Shown here piece after piece: positions 1 through 10,200 of a stretch of 64,000 nt of DNA (its first letter is position 1; each line of letters opens with the position of its first letter). The DNA is taken from contig NC_134027.1 in NCBI RefSeq assembly GCF_964204645.1, forward strand, positions 6,064,485 to 6,128,484, given 5' to 3'. The notes below the pieces were generated by a model, which saw only the letters and a list, made by a program, of their open reading frames with translations, did not search any database and was not told the DNA's origin. The position numbers were made by a program, and so were the translations under genes. The stretch comes from Tubulanus polymorphus. Taxonomy: Eukaryota; Nemertea; Palaeonemertea; Tubulaniformes; Tubulanidae.

Positions 1-1
1 A

Positions 2-1684
2 CGAAGGCGTAAACGACAGGTTTACGCAACGGCCGCCTTGGAGAAGACGCCTCCGACCGATGAGGCGCGGGATATGAATCGAGTCGTACCGTCGCAAGCG
101 ACCCCGGGACACGATTACATGAAAACTCATCGCGTGAAACCAACCAGACGGTTGTATTCACCGGTACAGACATTAATGATTACACCCAGTAAACCGATCA
201 TGTTGGTTACTGAAATCATTCCGACTCCGTCGAAGCAAACGTTGATGACTCCTATGGTCGAAATTCCGACCGAGCAAGTATCGGTAAACCCTACTATTAT
301 GAAAGTCCAACCGACACCGGCGACCCCTACTAAACCGCTACCGAGTACACCTCGAGTTATCGATATCAATCCAACAGATGAGAAGGAAATTCACCCCACA
401 AAAACTGATATTGATGTAAAGAATACGGATGATATACCCCAGATTTTCCCGGACGTCGATTTGAATTCGGCACCGACTGTCGACAAAGAGATCGGGCGTA
501 TTACGGCTCATATCGGCCGAGTTTTACATTATAAAATCCCGCATAATGTATTCTATGACGCGGAAGACGGCGATACTCGAAATTTGCGACTGCTCGTTTT
601 GGAACGCGGCACTAATTTACCGCGTTCGTCGTGGGTGAGATTCAATCAGAAAGAGCAACTGCTCTACGGTCTACCGATGCTCAAAGATGAGGACCGACGA
701 GTGTACGGGTATTCGCTGGCGGCTGTCGACAGCGGAGGAAAAATCAGACGTATGCAATTCGAGATCGTCGTCAAACGAGCGCGAAAATATTACAAACGAC
801 CGCCATCACACGAGTTCGTTCTCGTGCTCGCCGAGAGTTACGACAAGTTCATCGCCGACGTCGATAACAGCATATCAATCGTGCAGAAAATCGCGCAGGT
901 CTACGGCGATAAGAATGCGAGCAGCATCCTGGTGCGCAGCATCAAATCGGGCTCGGTCCATTTCGCTTGGACGAATACAACATTGCGGAAGAATCCGTGT
1001 CCGGCAAAAGCGATTATGGGGCTGATGAACTATATCATACGTGACAACGATACTTTAAATCCGCAACTCGTTGAAATAATGAAACCGTTTAAAATCAAAT
1101 CGGCGCTTGCAAGATCGCTGGGCTCGTGTTCCGATGTCGCTTTTGTGCCGGGAAAGCCGACGGAGAAACCTGTAGAAAAACCGTCACGTGGAAATGGTAT
1201 GGAGGAAATCGCTAACTTGAATCAGAAGTTTATGATAAATGTTGTAATTCCGATCGCGGTGATGGGCTTCTTTATCATCGTCGCGACGATTGTAGCTTGT
1301 GTATTGTACCATACTCGACGGAAAGGCAAACTTTCCACCAATGATAAACAAACTTACGCGAATAAAGGAATTCCAGTGATTTTTGCTGATGAAATCGACG
1401 ACAAACCCGACCCACCGACGAAGCCGTTGATCCTGCAAGAAGAACGGCCGCCGCAGCCACCTCCGCAGTATCACAGCATGCCACGATCGACGCCGCGCAA
1501 ACACCTTCCGCCGCCGATGTATAATTCAGTCGAGATGCGTCGACTGGTAGACCACGACGAACAACAGCGCGATAACTCGCCGCCATATCAGCCACCACCA
1601 CCTATCACCGCTCCTAACGGCAGTCGTAATGCTAAACCTCGCTCTAATGCACACAAGCAAAAGCCGTTTTATGTCCCACCGTAA
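2..1684 (+). CDS. DAG1: Dystroglycan, C-terminal part (5' end lies outside the window)
   Basis: Laminin-binding receptor of the dystrophin-glycoprotein complex, cleaved into extracellular alpha and membrane-spanning beta subunits. The frame is open from base 2 and starts with RRRKR followed by QVYAT, matching the furin site (RVRR, then QIHAT) that releases the alpha N-terminal domain in vertebrates. A Thr/Pro-rich mucin-like stretch follows (about 100-400), then a dystroglycan-type cadherin-like domain (about 480-775) and a SEA-like domain (about 790-1150) with the alpha/beta cleavage pair Gly-Ser in LGSCSD. One membrane helix spans about 1225-1305. The cytoplasmic tail has GIPVIFADEIDD and LILQEE, nearly identical to vertebrate beta-dystroglycan. 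A terminal large exon agrees with vertebrate DAG1. The C-terminus KPFYVPP departs from the vertebrate PPPYVPP. The stop is TAA at 1682-1684. Identity is very secure; domain limits are approximate. Confidence 0.95.
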   Translation, partial: RRRKRQVYATAALEKTPPTDEARDMNRVVPSQATPGHDYMKTHRVKPTRRLYSPVQTLMITPSKPIMLVTEIIPTPSKQTLMTPMVEIPTEQVSVNPTIMKVQPTPATPTKPLPSTPRVIDINPTDEKEIHPTKTDIDVKNTDDIPQIFPDVDLNSAPTVDKEIGRITAHIGRVLHYKIPHNVFYDAEDGDTRNLRLLVLERGTNLPRSSWVRFNQKEQLLYGLPMLKDEDRRVYGYSLAAVDSGGKIRRMQFEIVVKRARKYYKRPPSHEFVLVLAESYDKFIADVDNSISIVQKIAQVYGDKNASSILVRSIKSGSVHFAWTNTTLRKNPCPAKAIMGLMNYIIRDNDTLNPQLVEIMKPFKIKSALARSLGSCSDVAFVPGKPTEKPVEKPSRGNGMEEIANLNQKFMINVVIPIAVMGFFIIVATIVACVLYHTRRKGKLSTNDKQTYANKGIPVIFADEIDDKPDPPTKPLILQEERPPQPPPQYHSMPRSTPRKHLPPPMYNSVEMRRLVDHDEQQRDNSPPYQPPPPITAPNGSRNAKPRSNAHKQKPFYVPP

Positions 1685-4600
1685 ACTGGCTTGTCAAATA
1701 TTACTGCTGATTGTGAGGTGATAAAACTCTTGAGAGCAGCCAAATCCTAATAAAACTTACAAATTATTTCATAGTATATAGTGTATAATGTATGAAGTGA
1801 GGTAAGGACTTGATGTATGATTTACATATTTTAACAGGATACAAATGGAGAAAGTTTGAAGTAAGCCATATTTCATGTTCTGACCTTCGTACACAAAATA
1901 TTCATATCATCTCGCTGCTTGTATTGAGTTTCGTATTCATTGTTTATTCATGGTGAGGAGAGTCATTATAGAATTGACTGATTGCAAGCTATCTGGGAAA
2001 GCCAAAACATTGGTGCTAGCCTTGTGGGTCATTAGTGAACAGAAAAATATCTGCATTTAGTGGGTGCTGAAAGGCGACAGTGGGACAGTTATCAAAATCT
2101 AAAATTTACAAAGAATTCTTATCGGATTATTGTCTTATCAAAAGTGAATATCATAATAATGCATGCATATACTGAGTTGATCTGAGGGTTGAAGATTTTT
2201 TTATCAAAGCATATAGGCCTTTTTCTTATATAAGGACTGCCTATCAACAAAAACCTTGGCACATGCTTGTTATACTTTTACAATCGTAATAGTTATTATG
2301 GTGCTGTAGAATTTGTTTTTTGGAGGTGCATGCAGGAATACAAGAGAGAAAGTTGAATTTGGATTTAAGATTTGTGTCGGGGAGCTCTAAAAGGTTTAAT
2401 ACGCATCTAGGATCAGTTGAAAGTTCTTTGTAACCTGTTGTGTCTTATCGATATGAATCTGTATACTTCGAACTGTATAAACTCATGTGAAACATTTCTT
2501 CATCATCAAAGGTTTTCATTTGGCATTATCATTGCTAGTTACTAATAATAATCATGTGAGTAATTGGTATCTAATCAGCAATAAAACAAGTCAGTCATTA
2601 CATACGTACATAAACCTATTACAACATGGCATATTTTTAGTAACTATATTTGTTTATAAGTGTTTGATAGCATTACACTTGTGATCTTAAGATGAAATAA
2701 TGGATTGTGCAAATAATAGATTTTTCATCTTCGATATATGATTATTTTGCCGTTTTTTAAATTCATCTAGGTTATAGTTGTAGCCTATCTTATTTTGTAT
2801 TATTTAGTAACAAGTTTTGCCAAAATTAATCGACAATTTGAAAATCAAATTTGAGTTTAATTAATAAGTATGATATATACAATTTGAATTACGTATCCAT
2901 TTGTAACTACTTACAGTGGGTGGATTGATCGAAGTTCATTCAAATAAAAGTTCAAATTGGTTCAAAATCATGATTTTCAATTATGCAGCCTGGAGTGGCG
3001 ATAAGATATTTAGCATAATAGATCGTATCACCTCGTTGACTTTTATACAGAGGTGCAAAAGTTATTCTTTGAAGTGCAGTATTAGTGGAGGCATATGTTG
3101 CTTCCTGTTTTGATAATCATTTAGTTATAAACAAGTCAATTGTTGAGAGTACTTATAAATGATCAGAGTTCAACATAATTAACTTTTCGATTAATTATCA
3201 CGCAAAATTGTATTATTACAGCATCAACATATTCCTCGAGGTTCAAATCTTGAAAAAAATATTAGTCTCTAATCTAAGCTCATGCATGTGTCTTATTCAG
3301 AATATTCATTGAAAATTCCTATTGAAAGAAATATTTTATGTATCAGATATTTTCTAGAATCTAAAAATGTAAATGCCTTAATTCATCAGCTTTTCTGTCT
3401 AATTAATACCAGATCGGCCCAAGTTCTTTAAGATTGAGCCAAGCTTATTCGTGTATTAACTAGGGAACTGGGTGCTTATGTAAAAATGTGTAATATCGTT
3501 CTTCCTGTAAATAAAACCACGACTGTTCTGTGTTGTAAACTGGAATATGTCTAGTAGTATACTGTATACATGATAATCATACAAGTGATACAGTGCAGTG
3601 ATCAAGGTCATTATTAAACATTTGATTGTGAATGACGTTTAGTAATTCACGTGTTTTGTGGCCAATCTCACTGTCTTTTACTGTTCTAGTGGTACTATCA
3701 ACCATGGTCAAATCTAGCTAAAACCAGTGGTAAAACAGTAAATGAAGAAATCTGTATGAAACTTAGCCTATTACAAAGATATCCCTTAATGAAAACCCAG
3801 TATCTAGCTATTTCATGTTTTATGTAGTAGGTTTATTTACATTGTTGTATAGAGTTCTTCAAATAAATCAGTATCTAAATTACTTTATTTCTAAATTAAG
3901 AAGCCAGTTTTGATTTTTCTAATCGGCCAGTTTTTACTAAACCATGCATATATGAGGTGAAATCTCTATGATTGTTGCTCTTTGTAAGTTTGACTGTTCA
4001 TTACACGAAATCTGTGTACTAGTATTTTGTTTCTGTATTTGACACTACTACATGTATTATTATTGCATTGTCCAAGCTCAGTGTGCCATTTTTCTATTAC
4101 CTCGAGATTTGATGATTTGGTTTTTTACCATAGGCTCTGTGGCGAATGATTTCACTTCAACGGTTAATGATTATCTATCGTACCCGAACTACCGTAGTTA
4201 AAACATGTTTTCTATTTACTGTAAATAAAAGTGCATTGAGTATATTGGCATGAAATGTTATACGTTATACAAAACTTATTAAGAGATTTACTAAGAAATT
4301 AGTTACTTAACCTTAAGTAAAAGTTCTTGAATAATAGATAGGCAATAACAGATTGTAAATTAATGTATCCTTTATACGAAATGTTACTATTAATACTTGG
4401 ATTTGATAGACAAAAGTAGATTGCAACTGAATGAATCCATATCCTTAAACTCGTATCCATGACAAGTCCTGTCAATGAGGTAAGTACGGTAGTCTTCATG
4501 AATAAGATTTTTTTCAATCTCATATCTAAATATATCGACAATAGATAATATACATAAAATATATTCTAATAGTTATAATAATTGTGTGAAGAATACTATA

Positions 4601-4710
4601 CAGTTAGTATAAGAATCAAATTTAACAGTGTGTATGTACCAGTACTTGTACATGTAGTACTAAGCTTAATACGTTTTTTTTTTCAATAAACAATTGAAAC
4701 ATTTCATGTC
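1685..4710 (+). other. Probable long 3' UTR of dystroglycan
   Basis: No credible coding sequence occurs here; the reading frames are short and AT-rich. Three AATAAA signals lie at 3510-3515, 4224-4229 and 4685-4690. The first and last are followed by GT-rich sequence typical of a cleavage and polyadenylation element, so alternative 3' ends are likely. The limits are inferred. Confidence 0.5.
4685..4690 (+). terminator. Poly(A) signal, distal candidate for dystroglycan
   Basis: AATAAA preceded by a T-run and followed within 40 bases by the GT-rich stretch TTATTTGTTGTTGG. It is the last good signal on this strand before the intergenic DNA. Confidence 0.45.
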
Positions 4711-7070
4711 GAGTTATTTGTTGTTGGCTGTGAATCTATACAATCAGTCGATGGCTGCTGTCTGATAGAAAAATATTCAACATCCAACAATTATGCACTG
4801 CATGCCTGGTCTGCGCACCCTGCCGACCTTACCATCTGCCTCATAACAGATCATCTTTCAGCCCCACAGCTCACGCTTTAGTCCTGCACAAGCCATGAAG
4901 CCTGTGATCACAAACATCCAGCAGTATCCTAAGCAGACGGAATCTAATGGCGGGGTCCCCGGAGCTCACAGAAAATCAAGCCATATGACCAGCAGACCCT
5001 TAGTATCCGTCTCAAGTAGCTTAGGGTCTGATTAAGCGTGGTCGTCTAAGGAGTTAAGTAAACATCTCGGCCCGGCCTTAAGTGTCCATACATCTGACTA
5101 CTAGAGTGCAGGACAGGTAGGAAATCCTGACCTTTGAAAATAATGCAAGGCCCTGATTTATGCTGTGCACTTATTGCAAACAGCAGTCCACAAAAAGTGC
5201 TACATGCTTCATATTCTGCCATCAGTGCAATCCTTATGGATTCTAGGACAAATGTCTCATGTCTTAAAACCAATCCTCCACTCATCAACTGGTCATGCTC
5301 ACAAAATAAAGTAACAACTGGTTTGATAATTAAATATCAATATATTTTTATTCATAATAATACATATGTGCATGGAAAATGTAAGTATGCTGGTTGCAAG
5401 CCAGACAACAAAAAATGCACAAACTAGAAAACATCAATAATTGAAGAGAACCAACAGTGCAATGCGATAGAACCACGTCTTAAGTATCAAAACAATTCGA
5501 GCAAAGATTACGTCGATGTTCCGAGTATTCGATATTCTATGAACCGACTTATCAATCTGTTCAGATCCAAAACAGTAGTTCAAATGATGAATCATTTTAT
5601 GATTGGGATCTTATGGACTTGCAGTTACATATGTCCCATTTCATTCATCGCAGACTTAGGGGGTGGAATGGTCAACCCTTTCAAATGTACCTCCCAAAGT
5701 CTGGAACTTTTTTTGCAAAGAAAATATTTAAATGACGAAAAATAAACCTAAATGGGCCATGATAAGGACAAGTGCCCTCATGTCCTAATTTTCTGCTGGA
5801 GGTAATTTTCTGTTGAAGGGCCACCAAAACCTCCACGGATGTTCATGCTTGCAGCCCTCACATAGCCAAATCATTCCAATTTTCAGTTCTACCCCTTCAA
5901 AGAATCCTAGATCCGCTTTTGCATTCTCAAAAAATGACTGACAATGAGTGGTGGTTCATGCTTCAATTATCAAACTTAGAAAAAGAACAGCATAATATAG
6001 TACCAGTAACGTAAAAATAGCAATATGATATACATACAATATATAGAACATCTTAAGAGATGTATACATCAAAAATCCATACTTAAAATATAAAGAATAA
6101 TACCAAAAATTCTATCAGACTAATGGATTGTCCATTATGAATTTTTGTTACGAAAGAATAGACCTAACAACTGAACAGCAAAACTTCCATGGATTTTTCG
6201 TTTTAAACAGGTATTTACTGATCTTTAAGAGGGAAATGAATTACCCAGTATGCAAACTTGGACGGCTTGCAATAACGCGTCATGGCATATTGCTATGTTT
6301 ATTGCAAAGCGAAGCTCATATGTTCAGTCAGCTCTAAGTCATTTGAATGAATTCAAGAAATGTATAGGTAAAATATTTAGGCGCATACCTTCTAATAAAG
6401 CACATTTTCATCACACAACTTATAATATCATATAGTCACAAAAAATAATAATATTATTCTATGCTGATATACCATAGTTAACACATAGTATAAGCAATAT
6501 TATATCATTTTGATTGTAAATATCATGAACATACTTCTAATTCTAAGACCTATACATTTTGTAAGTACAGTAGACCCACAAGTCGGATCTGATCAACTTG
6601 TATGTTTTTTTATATAATTTTTGTGAAACTATATATAATATCCAACTCAGATATCGCTCAAGTTGGACACATCTTTACAGTCTCAATAGATCCAACTTGA
6701 GTGAAGTCTACTGTACAATGTTTCATTTCAGGCAATGTTCCAACCCCCAAGCCCGCATTCAAAATCAGAATTACATCTCAATTTGAACTGTTTAAATGAG
6801 ATCAGAACAGCTAAAGTATAGGAACAAAACCAAAAACCCTTAGATAAGTAATATCCTGTGAAATCGAAAGAAGTTTGGACGGACTTGAAAACTACAGAAA
6901 TGTGTGAATTATCTGACAGAGATCTGCGAATGACAAAAATAAGGCAGACCTAGATAAGATCCGTAGCCTCTCCAAAACAAGACATGCATATTCTAAAACA
7001 AATTTCACAAGCCAATATTATGGTAGTCAAGCAACAAATCTTTGACATGTTCAGTGGTTGACATAGTTTA
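4711..7070. other. Intergenic region, no gene seen
   Basis: Tail-to-tail space between dystroglycan (+) and MFSD5 (-). A richer-GC block at about 4800-5110 differs from its surroundings but has no convincing frame. A block at about 5800-5960 reads on the - strand as GCGGATCTAGGATTC plus a short G-run, which resembles the ends of dispersed hAT-type elements in marine invertebrates, so it may be a decayed copy. A clear TIR element is annotated separately. Confidence 0.4.
6568..6713. mobile_element. 146-bp MITE, pogo/Tc1-like, TA target duplication
   Basis: The left end is TA then CAGTAGACCCACAAGTCGGA; the right end read in reverse complement is TA then CAGTAGACTTCACTCAAGTT. The inverted ends match for about 27 bases with a few differences. 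The flanking TA dinucleotides (6566-6567 and 6714-6715) are the expected target duplication of Tc1/mariner/pogo elements. An inner motif CTCAAGTTGGA recurs near the right end. There is no transposase, so it is non-autonomous. Confidence 0.7.
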
Positions 7071-7072
7071 TC

Positions 7073-7078
7073 TTTATT
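7073..7078 (-). terminator. Poly(A) signal for MFSD5
   Basis: TTTATT on the + strand is AATAAA on the - strand, about 220 bases beyond the MFSD5 stop codon. Confidence 0.5.
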
Positions 7079-7297
7079 CAAAAGAAATGAATCCCTAAAA
7101 GCAAGAATCATCACATTGACCATAATTCATGAAATCTGAGAGCTGTATGATGAATTTCTGAAAATTAAAACCATATGTCATTTACAAGGATACAGGTACA
7201 TAAAATACCAGGTCCATAAAATTTCATCATTTTATGAAATGAATGAGCGATCGGTGTTCAAATTATTTGCGATGTTTACTCAGATCTTCTGATTTGT

Positions 7298-10200
7298 TTA
7301 AACAGATGCTTCCTCGTCCATCAGAGGCTTTTTATCTTCAGTGCTTGATGTTGGTCTGTCAGTTTTTCCATTCAGAGATGTGGTTTTTGTGTTGGATAAA
7401 CTCAGCCTGAGTAAAGAAATGGTTCATTTGTTGAATACCGGGGTAACAGTTCAATGAAATACATGTAGAATCTTAAATCTCTAGAGGCTAACCTGTACAG
7501 CCAGTGCTGTGCCACAAATGCGACGAAGAGAAAAGCTACACAACACTCGAATATCACAGTCATTTTCAAATTCTGCAACAAAAACATCTCATATTACACT
7601 AAATGTCCAGGATAATATTTTTGGATACTTGCACGTAAATTGAACATTAGTCGAAATAGACATATGGCGGTAATAATTTGCTTGAACATACCTGAGTAAG
7701 TATAATTACTACAATTAGATTCAAGGGAATTCTGAAGAAGTTCATAATAGTTGCCCTTGCTGAAATTCAAATGAAGTAAAATAGTCACTATTTAGAAATC
7801 AATTTCATGTTTAACAATGCCCAAAGTTAATCGATTAGAGAAGAGTAGTTTTGGACAAGAGATGAAATGAAGTTGTCTTTATGGACTTTTGGTATGAAAT
7901 TTCGATCATCAAGAAAACTTACTAGCTTCAGGGACGTATTTGCCTCTCATAGTGCTCAGTGACGGCCAGAATAAACCAACGCACACCTCAAATACCAGGA
8001 ATCCGATAAAGATAACGAGCTGATTCTAAAAAAATAATACAAATACCAGTTATATAACTAAAAATCTGAAACAAATTTCTAAGACTTCTTAACCACTTAA
8101 CACAAACTGATTGGCAATCAAAACAGGACTACTAGCCTAGAGTAACAGGTACCTCAAAATTTCTCATTTTCAAAATACATGTATTCACAATATACTGTGT
8201 ACAGTGTTCGAATGAAAAACAAACCAACAACATCAAAAAATACAAATCCACAAAAGTTTCGGGCAGAATTAAGATGATAGCTTAATTTACGCTGTTATTT
8301 CTTGATATACATATAGTGGGTTAGTCATTTCTACACAGGATACAGACTGCGATGTTTGCATCAAACTAAAACTTTGTTTAGCTTGCAACAAATTTGTTGT
8401 TATATGGGCACAGATATCAATGTACATAGTGGTACAATCTCAAATTGTAGCAGCTGCAACTAACGAAAAAATACTGAATGCATATGCGTAAGACGACTGC
8501 TATGAACAAAATTACCAAACTCCCATTCATAAGAATCATCGGTTCTATTATGAACCCACTATGGTATTAGGACAATCGCTCCCATCATCCAATGAAAAAC
8601 CACAACAGTGACAGCCAAGCACTTTTAATGACAACAAAGGAGTTTTACTGAGCAGAAATTCATATGCTGAGTACCAATATATTATTTCTTTTATACAGAT
8701 GCCGATAACATAGATCGATATAGATCTATAAAACATAGAACTCCATCTCATACAATATAATATTTTTGCTACAAGAAATGACCTTATATAATTTCTCACT
8801 CATCAACAGAATAATTAGCTAATGTTAGCGTGCTAGTTTACTTTGACTTATTCATTGGAATTAGTTTAAGTGTTACCGGTACTAGCAGATATCAAAGTAA
8901 TCCAAATATCTTAAAACATAAAATCAGTACTAGAGTAATTAGCTGCACTAACCAATTATTTCATTGGAATTGGTAGTTAGTATTTAGGGGCATTACTTTA
9001 ACACTGTATAAGAATTTCGCAGTAAAATTGTCCTTGGTTGTCATTGTTGTTGGGGCATCGGGGCAGTTTTCTTTGGGGCAATTGCCCTATATTCGAACTG
9101 ACAAATAATGAAGTCAGGATTGATATTAATATTTTCACTTTCACAGTTTCTGAGCGTTGGAATCTTGAAGCCCCCAAGTGGAATTCTACAGTGTTTTATG
9201 ATGAAAATGAATCTTACCCCTGGAAATATGATCGGCATCAATAACGACACTGACGACAGAAGCAAAACTGGCCTGAAATTACAATATAAACTCAACAATA
9301 ATTCAATGCCGTTAAACAGAATGATTCTTTTTCAGTTTTTACTACCAATGTGGCAATAGAAAAGTAATATTTTGACCCACCTCATGAAAGACTCGACACT
9401 GGTGCATCTTGAAAATAGCTTAAACAGCGATGATCCAATCATAATTGCGACCTGCACAAGAAATAATTTCAAAATTTTGAATCATATCGATATTACCGAT
9501 TGTTATTAGCTATAGTTATGGCCAATGGTTTACAAAACTGGGCAATCAACTAACCATAAATCCAGCGAATACATATCCATGAGGTATGGTGCCAATATGG
9601 CCATCCTCTTTCGATAACAAAGCTCTCGTTGTTTTGACTTTATCTGTATGTGGAGTCAAAGCGGGTGTCCACTCAAGCACGAATGTGTACATCGAACCCT
9701 CAAATAATGATTGAATTAGTCCGAGACACAAAATCTTAGGATCTGAAGTCAAAAGAAATCGCATTTAGACAATGACGGAGAATAATTTTGTTGTAGTATC
9801 TATTGGTAATTGTTGAATTCATTACCTGTTCTGATTGATTGTGCGGCAGTTTTGAAACTATCTAGCACGTTACTCTTAGTGTCTCCGTAATTTTCTGACC
9901 AAGTGAATAAAACTACTATGCACAATATGGTCAGAATACACAAAGCGACATCAAATGGAGCACTGAAAATAAAAGAAAAAGATAAATGACCAGATTTAAA
10001 ATTGGCGGTGAAACAGATAAGGTTCTATGGTTTGAACACCACAAATGGAATTGATTAACTGACTTACACGAAACCAAAGTGATCGGCAAAGTTCTGAGCG
10101 ACTACTCCTGCAGTCACAGCGACTAGTGAATTACCAAGAACGGCATGTGAGAAAACAGTTCCCAACAAGTCCGAATCATATCCACGCTGAAAAAATACAC

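Noticed and set aside
5046-5288. 80-codon - strand frame
   Set aside because: No splice support, no recognisable motif, and an opposite-strand frame of similar length overlaps it.
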